Source of the DNA: JACKOB01 sp024234575
GTDB taxonomy: Bacteria; Pseudomonadota; Gammaproteobacteria; Pseudomonadales; Oleiphilaceae
NCBI GenBank assembly: GCA_051208035.1
Contig: JBPJFZ010000003.1
Location: forward strand, 186,001 to 250,000
Direction of reading: 5' to 3'
DNA: 64,000 nucleotides
Shown: piece after piece, positions 17,784-26,195 of the stretch
How the letters are laid out: each line of letters begins with the position of its first letter
Position numbering within the stretch: the stretch's first letter is position 1
Made by a program: the position numbers and the translations under genes
Notes under the pieces: model-generated
What the model saw: the letters and a program-made list of their open reading frames with translations, nothing else
Databases searched by the model: none
What the model was told of the DNA's origin: nothing

Positions 17784-17884
17784 ACTATTCTTGCCTATGA
17801 TTTGACGCTCGAGCCGGACTAGACCACACTTTAGACTGAGGCGTTTTGGCAGTCGCGTAATCTGATTACAGGGATATATTAACG

Positions 17885-18682
17885 ATGAATGAGGGGGGCT
17901 TATCTGGGGTGTCGTTGTGGAGTGTTTCTTTCTGCACAGCCGCGCTCGTTTTTCTGTCGTTATACGGTGGTCAGCGTTTAGGCCGCCTGGCCTGGAAACA
18001 CAACACTCATGATATCGATCCGCCATTTGGTATTATTGTTTTAGCGACTTTGATGTTGTTGGCCTTTATGCTGGCGTTGACATTTGACAATGCCGCCACA
18101 CGTTTTGAGGCCAATAAACAGCGATTATTGGATCAGGTTAACGCCATCCAGACGGCCTACCTAAAAGCAGATTTTTTGGCCCCTGAAGATCGAGATCAGT
18201 CGCAAACTTTACTGCGTGATTATGTGCAGATGCGCGCAAGTGTGTTGCCAGAAGCCGTATCAATGCCGCAGTTGTTAATGAATGCAGAAGTTATCCATCA
18301 ACAATTATGGGCAATCGCCAAAACCTACCCGCAAGGAGAGACTACTGACGTCTTAACCGCCTCCTATGTGGCGGCATTGAATCTGGTCTTTGACCTGCAC
18401 AAAGCAAACGTATCGTTGGGGTTACGTGATCGGCTGCACCCAGCAGCCCTGTTTTCTTTGCTGCTACTCGCGTTTTTGGCGATGGCCTCATTAGGCTTTC
18501 AATTTGGTTATCAGCATAGACCCCGAAAGCCGTACTTTGGATTTTTATTGGCACTGATGGTCTGTGGCGTGCTATTGCTGATTGAAGATCTTGACCGGCC
18601 CGCAGAAGGATTTATCCAAGCAGATCAATCCCTCATGGTGGTTTTGCTTAAATCAATCAGCCCTGTTCCTGAGCGCGATTAG
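17885..18682 (+). CDS. DUF4239-like (bestrophin-like) membrane protein
   Basis: 265 residues with an N-terminal hydrophobic segment, a second around residues 51-66, and two more near 180-230. The central part, FDNAATRFEANKQRLLDQVNAIQTAYL, matches the pattern of the DUF4239 bestrophin-like family ([FL]xNAxxRFexrrxLvxdEaNAIgTAYLR), inner-membrane proteins of unknown role that may be channel-like. Order of segments and length are typical. It is preceded by the hypothetical secreted protein and followed by a MAPEG gene on the same strand; no functional link is evident. Confidence 0.75.
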   Translation: MNEGGLSGVSLWSVSFCTAALVFLSLYGGQRLGRLAWKHNTHDIDPPFGIIVLATLMLLAFMLALTFDNAATRFEANKQRLLDQVNAIQTAYLKADFLAPEDRDQSQTLLRDYVQMRASVLPEAVSMPQLLMNAEVIHQQLWAIAKTYPQGETTDVLTASYVAALNLVFDLHKANVSLGLRDRLHPAALFSLLLLAFLAMASLGFQFGYQHRPRKPYFGFLLALMVCGVLLLIEDLDRPAEGFIQADQSLMVVLLKSISPVPERD

Positions 18683-18804
18683 CCATTAACTGATATTTCC
18701 TGCTTATCAAATTGGCGTCTATGGTCATTACAGATGTATCAGGTGACTGTTACGCTGCCATTGCTGTCTGTTCAGCTCTGCTAAGATCTATATGGAGATT
18801 ATCA

Positions 18805-19200
18805 ATGAACCTGTTAAATACACACTGGGAATTCGGAGTATTTGTCCTGCTCAACGCTACCCTGATTTTGTTGTTGGCGATTAATGTTTCACGGCTAAGA
18901 ATCCAAAAGAAACAATCATTAGGCGACGGTGGTGACAAGGCCCTCAGTAAAGCTATACGGGCCCATGCCAACGCTATCGAATTTGTACCCATCTATGCGC
19001 TTACCATTCTTTCCTTGTCGTTCCTGAATGTTTCTGAGGCTTGGTTGCTCACGCTGGTCCTGGGCTTCACAGCAGGACGAATACTGCACGCTTATGGTAT
19101 GCTGACGCGCGTTTTCCAGGCCCGTCAGGGTGGGGCGTTGTTAAGTTATCTGTTTCAGGCGTTGGCTATTATTCTTTTACTGGTAAAGCTCGCTTCCTGA
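18805..19200 (+). CDS. MAPEG family membrane protein
   Basis: 131 residues from the ATG at 18805, chosen because GGAG lies 7 bp upstream and the protein then opens directly in the first helix (an upstream frame from 18712 has no ribosome site). Four hydrophobic helices and the motif RAHANAIEFVPIYAL place it in the MAPEG family (membrane-associated proteins in eicosanoid and glutathione metabolism), like the E. coli YecN group. Bacterial members are thought to act as glutathione transferases or peroxidases on lipophilic substrates; the actual substrate is unknown. Confidence 0.85.
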   Translation: MNLLNTHWEFGVFVLLNATLILLLAINVSRLRIQKKQSLGDGGDKALSKAIRAHANAIEFVPIYALTILSLSFLNVSEAWLLTLVLGFTAGRILHAYGMLTRVFQARQGGALLSYLFQALAIILLLVKLAS

Positions 19201-19319
19201 TACCCTCAGAAGATCGCGGCTGGTTTAGCTGTTCAATTGCCGGTTAAACTATCCGCTATCTTAATTAGAGATCGTGTGCCGCCGCGTTTTACTTCGGCCA
19301 CCTTGTTTGCGAGTGATCC

Positions 19320-20153
19320 ATGTTAAGTTATCGCCACGGTTTTCATGCCGGCAATCATGCCGACGTTATCAAGCATCTCACGGTTGTATTGTGCTGTGAG
19401 CATCTGGCCAAAAAAGACAAACCTTTCTGGTATGTCGATACCCACGCCGGTGCCGGCATGTATGATCTTAACAGCGAGATGTCGCGTAAAAATGAAGAGC
19501 ATCTGCAAGGGGTGTTTGCGTTATTGCAAGACCCTAAATGCCCCGAAGTATTTGCTGATTACTTACGTTTGGTAAAAGCTTCCCGCGATACCGTCAGACA
19601 AGCCTATCCGGGGTCACCCTGGTTTGCGGCACAGATGATGCGCCGGTCTGACCATCTTGACTTATATGAGCTGCATCCTGCAGACCAGAAGCGGTTAGAG
19701 CAGGTTTTCGAGCGGGATCGTCGCGCCAAAGTACATAAAAAAGATGGCTATCTTTGTTTAAAAACGGTCTTTCCACCTCCGCCAAGGCGAGCATTGGTGC
19801 TGATCGATCCACCTTATGAGCAAGAGCGAGAGTATCAGTCAGTTTTGCAGAGTCTCAGTGACGGTATCGGAAGGTTTTCAACCGGTGTTTATATCGTTTG
19901 GTATCCGTTGATTCAGCGCCCAGGCAGTCCCAAGAACAAATCATCCGACAAGTTGGTTAAGCAGATTAAGACCCGTTTTTCCCAAGAGCAACTGCATGTT
20001 CAGCTGATTATGAACAAAGATCAGGAAGGCATGTACGGCAGTGGATTGGCGATTATTAACCCACCCTGGGGGTTAAAAGAGCAATTGGAAACTGCACTAA
20101 AATATATATGCAGCCTGGATAAAACCGGGGTACGAACTTTTTCGGTGCAATAA
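19320..20153 (+). CDS. rlmJ: 23S rRNA (adenine-2030-N6)-methyltransferase RlmJ
   Basis: 277 residues, the usual length. It opens with the family hallmark MLSYRHGFHAGNHADVIKH, and the N6-adenine methyltransferase motif DPPYE is near residue 162. The SAM-binding stretch YVDTHAGAGMYDL follows the start. RlmJ methylates A2030 of 23S rRNA in the cytoplasm. It is a single gene, closed by a terminator. Confidence 0.96.
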   Translation: MLSYRHGFHAGNHADVIKHLTVVLCCEHLAKKDKPFWYVDTHAGAGMYDLNSEMSRKNEEHLQGVFALLQDPKCPEVFADYLRLVKASRDTVRQAYPGSPWFAAQMMRRSDHLDLYELHPADQKRLEQVFERDRRAKVHKKDGYLCLKTVFPPPPRRALVLIDPPYEQEREYQSVLQSLSDGIGRFSTGVYIVWYPLIQRPGSPKNKSSDKLVKQIKTRFSQEQLHVQLIMNKDQEGMYGSGLAIINPPWGLKEQLETALKYICSLDKTGVRTFSVQ

Positions 20154-20158
20154 ATTCT

Positions 20159-20197
20159 GGGGGCTGCTGATTGCTTTGTTCCTGCCCCCCCCTTTTT
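20159..20197 (+). terminator. Rho-independent terminator of rlmJ
   Basis: GGGGGC (20159-20164) pairs with GCCCCC (20184-20189), followed by a T-rich tract that starts at 20193. It sits a few bases after the rlmJ stop. Confidence 0.75.
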
Positions 20198-20221
20198 GTT
20201 TTTTGATTTCACCTCTTTTTT

Positions 20222-20686
20222 TTAAATAATCCCCGCCTCCAAACTTGCCGCCATCAGCATTCCCAGGTTGCGGGCATCTTCTGCAAAGGAGTCTTTATAG
20301 TCTCCCCGGCATACAACTGGCGCTTGTACTTCCTTCCAGCGCAAACCTGTGGTGATAGTTGCAACCGCTCGGCAGGTGCCGGTGCCATCATGCCCGGCAC
20401 GCACAAATAAAGCGTAAGGGCGCCCTTGGGTTTCTTCCAGGCATGGGTAGTAGATTCGGTCGAACATGTCCTTCAATGCACCGCTCATGTAACCCAGATT
20501 TTCTGGCGTGCCTAGAATGATGGCATGGGCGCGTTTGATATCTTCGGGGGTGGTATCGAAGGGGGACTTTACTACCACATCGACGCCACTGATTTCTTTG
20601 TCGTTGGCCCCGCCCACCAGTGCCGAAAGCAAAGTCTGAAGGTTTGGAGAAGGTGCATGAAACACAACTAACAGATTCTTCGACAC
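20222..20686 (-). CDS. Flavodoxin-like NAD(P)H-dependent protein
   Basis: 154 residues with a flavodoxin fold. The N-terminal strand and phosphate loop (LLVVFHAPSPNLQTLL), the AHAIILGTPENLGYMSGALKDMFDR segment typical of FMN-binding flavodoxin/NADPH-dependent reductases, and the later RAGHDGTGT loop all fit FMN binding. It could be an electron carrier or a small quinone/nitro reductase. It converges with rlmJ and starts about 165 bp from the next, divergent gene. Family assignment is good; the precise role is open. Confidence 0.85.
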   Translation of the reverse strand: MSKNLLVVFHAPSPNLQTLLSALVGGANDKEISGVDVVVKSPFDTTPEDIKRAHAIILGTPENLGYMSGALKDMFDRIYYPCLEETQGRPYALFVRAGHDGTGTCRAVATITTGLRWKEVQAPVVCRGDYKDSFAEDARNLGMLMAASLEAGII

Positions 20687-20779
20687 GTAGAGACTCCTTT
20701 GAAAATCGGCATATCAGAATGATAGTAACAGTCTTGGTGTTAACAAAAAATAACAAGGATTTGACACGATTTTATAAAA

Positions 20780-20813
20780 TTCAAACGACTGTTTGAAACG
20801 ACTGTTTTATAAT
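20780..20813 (+). promoter_or_regulatory. PsrA-like operator overlapping a sigma70 promoter
   Basis: The inverted repeat TTCAAAC-gact-GTTTGAA (20780-20797) is followed by a second, weaker copy GAAACGACTGTTTT (about 20795-20808), then a perfect -10 box TATAAT (20808-20813). The core CAAAC-N4-GTTTG fits the published consensus for PsrA, a TetR-family fatty-acid sensor. The location over the -35 region would give repression of the downstream secreted-protein gene. The assignment to PsrA is inference. Confidence 0.6.
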
Positions 20814-20851
20814 GCGTTCCATCATTCGACAACATCCTTCTCGGAGAGTTT

Positions 20852-21271
20852 ATGAACAAGGTCGCTGCTGCAAAAATACTATCTGCTTTTTTAATTTCTG
20901 CCTTATCGGTTACTGCTTTTGCTTCTGAAAAGCTCGACATACAGCGCGATTCAGACAAACAATTCACTGGCAGCTATCAGGCGGATGAACACCTGGTAGA
21001 GTTTGACTCTTCACTGCAGAACGACTCTGTTGAGTTTACGATTGAAATCGATGGCTTAGCCCGTGTAGCTAAGTTTGATTTGCAGGGGACGCAGTTAGAG
21101 TTAACCGCAGGTGAAGGTGCTGTTTCTGCGAAAGAGCAAGAGTTGATGTACGACACAGCCAAAACGCTTGTCGACTACGTAAACAAGCAGCCATCACATG
21201 CCTTAAATGACCACTTGGTTGTGCTGGTAGGGGCAATGAACTATTGGTCTAATGTGAATTCTGTCAACTAA
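20852..21271 (+). CDS. Hypothetical secreted protein
   Basis: 139 residues, not recognised. A signal peptide runs to about residue 24 (VTAFA-SEKL). The mature protein of about 115 residues is acidic and looks mixed alpha/beta, with no Cys and no known motif. CTCGGAGAG lies before the ATG. The gene has a well-formed promoter with a fatty-acid-regulator-like operator, hinting at a role tied to lipid metabolism or envelope state. Confidence 0.7.
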   Translation: MNKVAAAKILSAFLISALSVTAFASEKLDIQRDSDKQFTGSYQADEHLVEFDSSLQNDSVEFTIEIDGLARVAKFDLQGTQLELTAGEGAVSAKEQELMYDTAKTLVDYVNKQPSHALNDHLVVLVGAMNYWSNVNSVN

Positions 21272-21296
21272 AAACCGCATTCGGGCAAGGATCGCC

Positions 21297-22202
21297 CTAT
21301 TTTACTATGGCAATAATTTGTTGAAGATGGCTTTGCTGGCCAGGCTTTAACGTCACCTTTTGTTGCGTGTTGGCGGTTTCGACGCATACAAAATGCTGAT
21401 AACTATCGTCGGCCATATCGGCAATTTTTGCACAGTTTTCTTGCCAAGGATTCCAGACCACTATTGAGTCGTGCTCGCAGTGGTGTATTTCCACAAGCTT
21501 TTCATCCTCTACCAGACTGGTTTTCTCAGAGTTTGATAAATATACCCGGTCGACCTCACTGGTAAACGTCACTGACTCATCAGCCGCATAGCGATTAAAA
21601 CCTCTGGTTTTGTCCAGATAATCATCCTTCAGACCTACAACCTGGGTTTGTTGAATCGCATCGACGGCGAAGTAGGTATGCAGAGCTTGTGTAAATGCAA
21701 ATTCCGGCAGCTGATGATTATGTGTAATCAGATCAATTTTTATTCGCTTAGGACTCAGTGTGTACCTGACGGTTACCGTTACCCGCACATTCAGGTTCTT
21801 GGCGATAATGTCTGCCGGTAACGAAAACTCGATGCTCGCGACCTGATCTTCAATATGCTGATGTTGAACCTGCCAGCGGCTTGAGCGAGCGAATCCATGT
21901 GAAGGGGGTTTTTCCTGGGAGGTGTAGGCGGCAGGCGATGGCATGTCAGAAAACCACGGCCAGCAGATCGGCACGCCAGCCCGGATTGGACTCGTACCTG
22001 ATTTATCAGCCTTAGGTGACACGAACAAGATTTCTCGTTGACGATTCTTGCAATAAAAGCGCACCAGATGCGCACCATATTCTGAAACTTCAGCGATATA
22101 GTGTTTGGTTTCGATGGTCCAGAGTGTGTTGTGCTCTGATACCGGATTTGCCCGCCAGGCAGGTACGTCTGACAATGGAGAATATGAAGTAGTCACTGAC
22201 AT
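21297..22202 (-). CDS. D-hexose-6-phosphate mutarotase (YeaD-type aldose epimerase)
   Basis: 301 residues from the ATG at 22202 (MSVTTSYSP); a reading from 22271 adds an unlikely basic extension. Family features: RAGVPICWPWF, HGFARSSRW (with the catalytic His), LHTYFAV, and VVWNPW near the C-terminus. These enzymes interconvert the alpha and beta anomers of glucose-6-phosphate and related hexose-6-phosphates in the cytoplasm. Length is normal. Convergent with the secreted-protein gene and 122 bp from the neighbouring GGDEF gene. Confidence 0.92.
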   Translation of the reverse strand: MSVTTSYSPLSDVPAWRANPVSEHNTLWTIETKHYIAEVSEYGAHLVRFYCKNRQREILFVSPKADKSGTSPIRAGVPICWPWFSDMPSPAAYTSQEKPPSHGFARSSRWQVQHQHIEDQVASIEFSLPADIIAKNLNVRVTVTVRYTLSPKRIKIDLITHNHQLPEFAFTQALHTYFAVDAIQQTQVVGLKDDYLDKTRGFNRYAADESVTFTSEVDRVYLSNSEKTSLVEDEKLVEIHHCEHDSIVVWNPWQENCAKIADMADDSYQHFVCVETANTQQKVTLKPGQQSHLQQIIAIVK

Positions 22203-22324
22203 AGTAGCAAACTCGTTAAAATATAGAGGGTTGCGTAACAGAAAACGCAAAGATCTTGCCCGCTTTTGCAAAGACGATCAAGTACAACGAGATGGCAAAA
22301 CCGGATAAAGCGAACTGTATGGAT

Positions 22325-23314
22325 TCAGGCACGCTTTTTTTGTTGCGCCAGATCATCCAACATTGCTTTTTCGGTATCGATTAGCATTTCCTCTAACGTT
22401 TTTCTTAGTGGCGCCGGGTAAGTTTGGTGGCCAAAGCTAAATGAGGTTTTGACGTCGATGAATGAATCTTCCAGCCAGGAATCGAAGGTTTCTTTCAGCC
22501 GTCGCAGTACCTGACCGATCATCCTCCCATCTGTCATCAGTGACAGTAACGCAAACTCACTGCCACCCAGGCGTCCTATGACATCCGATTTGCGGGTGAT
22601 TTCTGTCATGGCTGCGGCGAACAGTGATAAGTAAAGGTCGCCAGTTTCCTGGCCAGATTTTTGGTTAACCTGCTTCAGGTGGTGCAAATCGAAATGACAA
22701 ATGGTTATCGAACGTTGTTCGCGCCGTGCAATTTCGCAAAGGTGTTCTGCGTGTTTAAAGAATCCCCGACGGTTAAGCAGATTGGTCATTTCGTCAGTTT
22801 CACTTAACGCATTAAACTTTTGCTGCATCTGAATATACTTCAGTTCAGTGTCTATCGAATCTTTGATGGTGTACAAAATATCGAGCTGATTCTTGTCAAA
22901 GTGATGCGGTTCTGTATTCATTACGCATAGCGTGCCGAAGACGGTACCATCTGGCCAGTTTATCGGCATACCCACGTAGGCTTTGATATGGTGTTGACTG
23001 ACTTCGGGGTTGTCTGACCAGTCCTCTTTGGCACTGGCGTCTTTTACGACAATCAACTCGTTATGGCGTACCACCTGATGGCAAAATATGTTCACCGATG
23101 TGCCGGTTGTATCGCCAATCTGCCAGTCGACAGGAGCGGTATCATTGACAACTAATCGCTCAATACCTTTGTCGTTAGCCTGGCTGATCAGCGCAATAGG
23201 CGAGGCAAGTTGGTTTGCCAGGAGGTTGACCAACCGTTGCCATCTGGCCACATTAATGCCTTTAATTGGCGCCTCCATCACTGATCGCGTGCTATAAGGT
23301 AAGTTCGAGTGCAT
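22325..23314 (-). CDS. GAF domain protein with degenerate GGDEF domain
   Basis: 329 residues. A GAF domain (about 20-165; YVGMPINWPDGTVFGTLCVMN) is followed by a GGDEF-type domain (about 170-325; ETDEMTNLLNRRGFF). The signature is GGSEF (250-254), so the metal-binding Asp/Glu is Ser. The substrate loop is also altered: NQKSGQETGD instead of NDxxGHxxGD. It is therefore probably not an active diguanylate cyclase and may bind GTP or c-di-GMP, or act as a scaffold. GAF domains sense small ligands or light chromophores. No membrane segment, so cytoplasmic. Confidence 0.88.
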   Translation of the reverse strand: MHSNLPYSTRSVMEAPIKGINVARWQRLVNLLANQLASPIALISQANDKGIERLVVNDTAPVDWQIGDTTGTSVNIFCHQVVRHNELIVVKDASAKEDWSDNPEVSQHHIKAYVGMPINWPDGTVFGTLCVMNTEPHHFDKNQLDILYTIKDSIDTELKYIQMQQKFNALSETDEMTNLLNRRGFFKHAEHLCEIARREQRSITICHFDLHHLKQVNQKSGQETGDLYLSLFAAAMTEITRKSDVIGRLGGSEFALLSLMTDGRMIGQVLRRLKETFDSWLEDSFIDVKTSFSFGHQTYPAPLRKTLEEMLIDTEKAMLDDLAQQKKRA

Positions 23315-23495
23315 AGGAGCAGCCTTTAAAAACTGTCATTAATTAATTTTTGTGACCAAGAAAGCGCTAGTCAGTCGTAGGTACGGTACTTTAGTATCTA
23401 AAAAACCATTGAGTACAGTATAGCCCCGAACGTGGATGTCTCAAGACCTTGGGGCGCTGCCAGTCGTTATACCCACAGGAAACGAAGCGATTGTG

Positions 23496-24260
23496 ATGCA
23501 ACAGAGCGATAAGAATACTATTAACCAAATCCATTTGCGGAAGAGCAAGTGGATAAAAGCATTGTTGCTTGGCAGTGCATTGTTCGCGGGTAATGTTGCA
23601 GCTGAAGGCGGGCAAGGTCATGTTGGTGTGGTCAGCGAGCCTTACTATCATGTGCAGACGTTGATAGGGCGATTGGTGCTTGATGATCGTTTAGTGACGC
23701 GTGATGCCGATGAAGTCTACGAAGGCGAATGGGGAGAAAAAATACCTTACGTTGGTGCTGCAGCTCAGGTACCAGTTAAAGACGGTATGTTTGGTTTTGG
23801 TTGGGAAGGTGGCGGTTTTGTTTCCTGGCAATCTGATGTGGTCGACTACTTTGTAAAAAGTGGTTCAGATGGCACTGTCGTAGCATTTTCTCTCGATACC
23901 TCTTATTTCGCCATCGAGACATTTCTAGGTGGTTACCTCAGTGTGCAACCGACCCCCTTTTTTCGTGCGTATGTATCCGCAGGGCCAATGCTAACCCTTG
24001 GTTTTCTGAATTCGACAGACCCAGAAGCGCAACCCTCTCCCAGTGCCCGCAGTGTGGTAGTCATCGATTTTTCAGACACTGATGTGAACCTGACACCCGG
24101 CGCCTATGGACGTGCTGGCGTAGAGATTCAGTTAGCACAGAATACATGGATAGGCGTCTCAGGTCGTTATATGAAAACAGAGCTGGATTTTGGTGATTCA
24201 ATAGGCGAGGTCAGCCTGGACGGAACCAGCTGGTTTATTTCTCTTGGCGCACGTATGTAG
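23496..24260 (+). CDS. Predicted outer-membrane beta-barrel protein
   Basis: 254 residues from the ATG at 23496; upstream frame sequence from 23436 is not signal-like. A signal peptide (KWIKALLLGSALFAGNVAAEGG) is followed by alternating strands with aromatic girdle residues (YYHVQTLIGRLVL; MFGFGWEGGGFVSWQ; YFAIETFLGGYLSV) and a final strand WFISLGARM. This is the pattern of a small OmpW/OmpA-like barrel, but I cannot name the family. It is divergent from the GAF-GGDEF gene. Function unknown. Confidence 0.72.
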   Translation: MQQSDKNTINQIHLRKSKWIKALLLGSALFAGNVAAEGGQGHVGVVSEPYYHVQTLIGRLVLDDRLVTRDADEVYEGEWGEKIPYVGAAAQVPVKDGMFGFGWEGGGFVSWQSDVVDYFVKSGSDGTVVAFSLDTSYFAIETFLGGYLSVQPTPFFRAYVSAGPMLTLGFLNSTDPEAQPSPSARSVVVIDFSDTDVNLTPGAYGRAGVEIQLAQNTWIGVSGRYMKTELDFGDSIGEVSLDGTSWFISLGARM

Positions 24261-24306
24261 CTTTGTGAGGCCGGCCACGGTCAATCGGCTGGCCACATAA
24301 AGGATT

Positions 24307-25218
24307 TCAAACCGGGCTGATGTTGGGGTGGGTAGAGGGGTAAAAACTTTCGCACAGCGCCATCCATTGCTTCACACCCGAGCTGCGATATTTGCTTTTA
24401 TTGAGTACGAAATAAAACTGTCTTTTAAAGTCTCGCTGAGGAACAGGAAGATGTATCAGGCTGCCCCGGCGAAACGCATCTTCCAGTGTCACCCGCGACA
24501 AACAACCAATGCCAAGACCCGCTTCCACGGCGCGTTTAATCGCTTCAGTGTGTTGTAGCTCCAGCAATATATGCAGTTGGCTCAGCAGTCCATGCATCGC
24601 CCAATCAAAAGCCTGCCGTGTGCCCGAGCCTGATTCCCGCAGAATCCATGGCGCACTGGTTAACGCCTTGTCAGACAGCTCGGAATCATTAGCCAGAGCG
24701 TGTTCAGGGCTACAAAACACCGCCAGCTCATCCTGATGCCAGGGAATGATCTCAAGTTCCGGATGATTGATTTCTCCTTCCACAAGGCCAATATCCAGCT
24801 CATAGTTCAGCACTTTTTTCGCGATCATGGTTGTGTTGGCCACTTCCAGCGACACTTTTGCCTCTGGGTGTTCACGCATAAAGTGGGCAACGATGTTTAC
24901 CGCGATGTAGTTACCTATCGTTAGGGTTGCGCCAACTTTTAGAGGGCCAACATCGGCATGTTTCAGCAGTGCCTGGTCGAGATCTCGCGCCATCGCCATT
25001 AACGCCTCGGCACGAGTGCGTAAGGCTAAACCTTGTTCGTTAATTTGCAGTTTCTTGCCAACACGGTCGAAAAGCTGCACATCGTAGGTGTCTTCAAGAT
25101 TTTTTAAGGCACCGCTGGCTGCTGACTGCGACATGGATAATCGTTGCGCAGCCAAGCTGATATTTTGCTCATGGGCAGTGGCGAGAAAAACTTCGATCTG
25201 TCTAAGGGTAAATTTCAT
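24307..25218 (-). CDS. LysR-family regulator (FinR-like), divergent from fpr
   Basis: 303 residues with a LysR winged helix at the N-terminus (LRQIEVFLATAHEQNISLAAQRLSMSQSAAS) and a periplasmic-binding-like effector domain (about 90-295). In Pseudomonas the LysR regulator FinR is encoded divergently from fpr and activates it under oxidative stress; the same arrangement and N-terminus are seen here. Two related palindromes lie in the shared 137-bp region, one overlapping this gene's start codon, which suggests negative autoregulation with activation of fpr. The FinR name is by synteny and not proven. Confidence 0.87.
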   Translation of the reverse strand: MKFTLRQIEVFLATAHEQNISLAAQRLSMSQSAASGALKNLEDTYDVQLFDRVGKKLQINEQGLALRTRAEALMAMARDLDQALLKHADVGPLKVGATLTIGNYIAVNIVAHFMREHPEAKVSLEVANTTMIAKKVLNYELDIGLVEGEINHPELEIIPWHQDELAVFCSPEHALANDSELSDKALTSAPWILRESGSGTRQAFDWAMHGLLSQLHILLELQHTEAIKRAVEAGLGIGCLSRVTLEDAFRRGSLIHLPVPQRDFKRQFYFVLNKSKYRSSGVKQWMALCESFYPSTHPNISPV

Positions 25219-25267
25219 TATCTGTAAAACCGATTATGTATATAAATAATATCTGTTTTACAGATAT
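25218..25267. promoter_or_regulatory. Paired LysR operator palindromes between the regulator and fpr
   Basis: A perfect palindrome ATATCTGT-TTT-ACAGATAT occupies 25249-25267. A second copy at 25218-25236 (TTATCTGTAAAACCGATTA) matches the reverse complement of the first at 15 of 19 positions and touches the start codon of the LysR gene. Centre-to-centre distance is 31 bp, about three helical turns, as expected for a LysR tetramer binding recognition and activation sites. Confidence 0.75.
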
Positions 25268-25355
25268 ATTATGCCGTGTTCAAATAGTGTCAATCGAAAC
25301 CTGACTGAAGGTTTAAAGTTTTTACCAATAGCTAAGTATGATGCGGAGAAGTTAA

Positions 25356-26132
25356 ATGGCAGGTTTTATGAAAGAGCAGGTTACCAGCGTTCACCACTGG
25401 AACGATACGTTGTTTAGCTTTACTACCAGTCGTGATCCTTCCTTTCGCTTTAAAAATGGTCATTTCATTATGATTGGCTTAGAGCAGGAAGAAGGCAAAC
25501 CTTTGATGCGGGCATACAGTATTGCCAGCGCCAACTATGAAGACAAGCTGGAGTTTTTTAGCATTAAAGTTGCAGATGGCCCTTTGACCTCAAAGTTACA
25601 GAAAATCAAAGTAGGTGATGAAATTCTACTTAGCCGAAAGCCAACGGGAACTTTGCTGATTGATCACTTGCTGCCAGGGCGTAATTTGTATCTCATCAGC
25701 ACTGGCACCGGGCTCGCACCCTTTATGAGCATTATTAAAGACCCAGAGACCTACCAGCGGTTTGATAAGGTGATTTTGACCCACGGCGTGCGCAATGTGT
25801 CCGAATTGGCCTATCAGGAAATCATTGGCAGAGAGCTCCCCGAAAACGAATTTTTGGGAGATATGATTAAAGAGCAGTTAATCTACTATCCAACCGTCAC
25901 CCGTGAGCAGTACCTCAATCAGGGGCGTATTACTGATCTGATGGAGAACGGCAAGCTCTTTGCTGATATCGGTTTGCCCGCTATGAGCCCAGAGCATGAT
26001 CGCTTTATGATTTGTGGTAGCCCAAGCATGTTGAAAGACACCTGTCGTATACTTGATGAGCAGGGTTTTCATGAGGCTCGTCACGGCGATCTGGGGCACT
26101 ATGTTATTGAACGTGCTTTTGTCGAGAGTTAG
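25356..26132 (+). CDS. fpr: Ferredoxin--NADP reductase
   Basis: 258 residues, the standard bacterial Fpr length. FAD-binding motif RAYSIAS (about residue 51), the NADP-loop GTGLAPFMSI (about 119), LTHGVRN, CGSPSML, and the C-terminal VERAFVE are all present. It transfers electrons between NADPH and ferredoxin or flavodoxin in the cytoplasm. It could reduce the flavodoxin-like protein encoded nearby, though that is inference. GGAG lies upstream of the ATG. Probably activated by the divergent LysR regulator. Confidence 0.95.
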   Translation: MAGFMKEQVTSVHHWNDTLFSFTTSRDPSFRFKNGHFIMIGLEQEEGKPLMRAYSIASANYEDKLEFFSIKVADGPLTSKLQKIKVGDEILLSRKPTGTLLIDHLLPGRNLYLISTGTGLAPFMSIIKDPETYQRFDKVILTHGVRNVSELAYQEIIGRELPENEFLGDMIKEQLIYYPTVTREQYLNQGRITDLMENGKLFADIGLPAMSPEHDRFMICGSPSMLKDTCRILDEQGFHEARHGDLGHYVIERAFVES

Positions 26133-26149
26133 TATTCATTCCAGCGTAA

Positions 26150-26180
26150 GCGGTCGCCAGAAAGTCTTTTGGGTGACCGC
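26150..26180. terminator. Hairpin between convergent genes
   Basis: GCGGTCGCC (26150-26158) pairs with GGTGACCGC (26172-26180), 8 of 9 bp, with a T-rich loop. It lies between the end of fpr and the end of the solute-binding protein gene and probably ends transcription from one or both sides. Confidence 0.5.
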
Positions 26181-26195
26181 CATTCGCTCGCTTTA

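Noticed and set aside
21280..21300. Hairpin GGGC-AAGGATC-GCCC between convergent genes
   Set aside because: A 4-bp stem is too short to call.
24270..24296. GC-rich inverted repeat between the barrel gene and the LysR gene
   Set aside because: The stem has a mismatch and no T-run; too weak to call a terminator.
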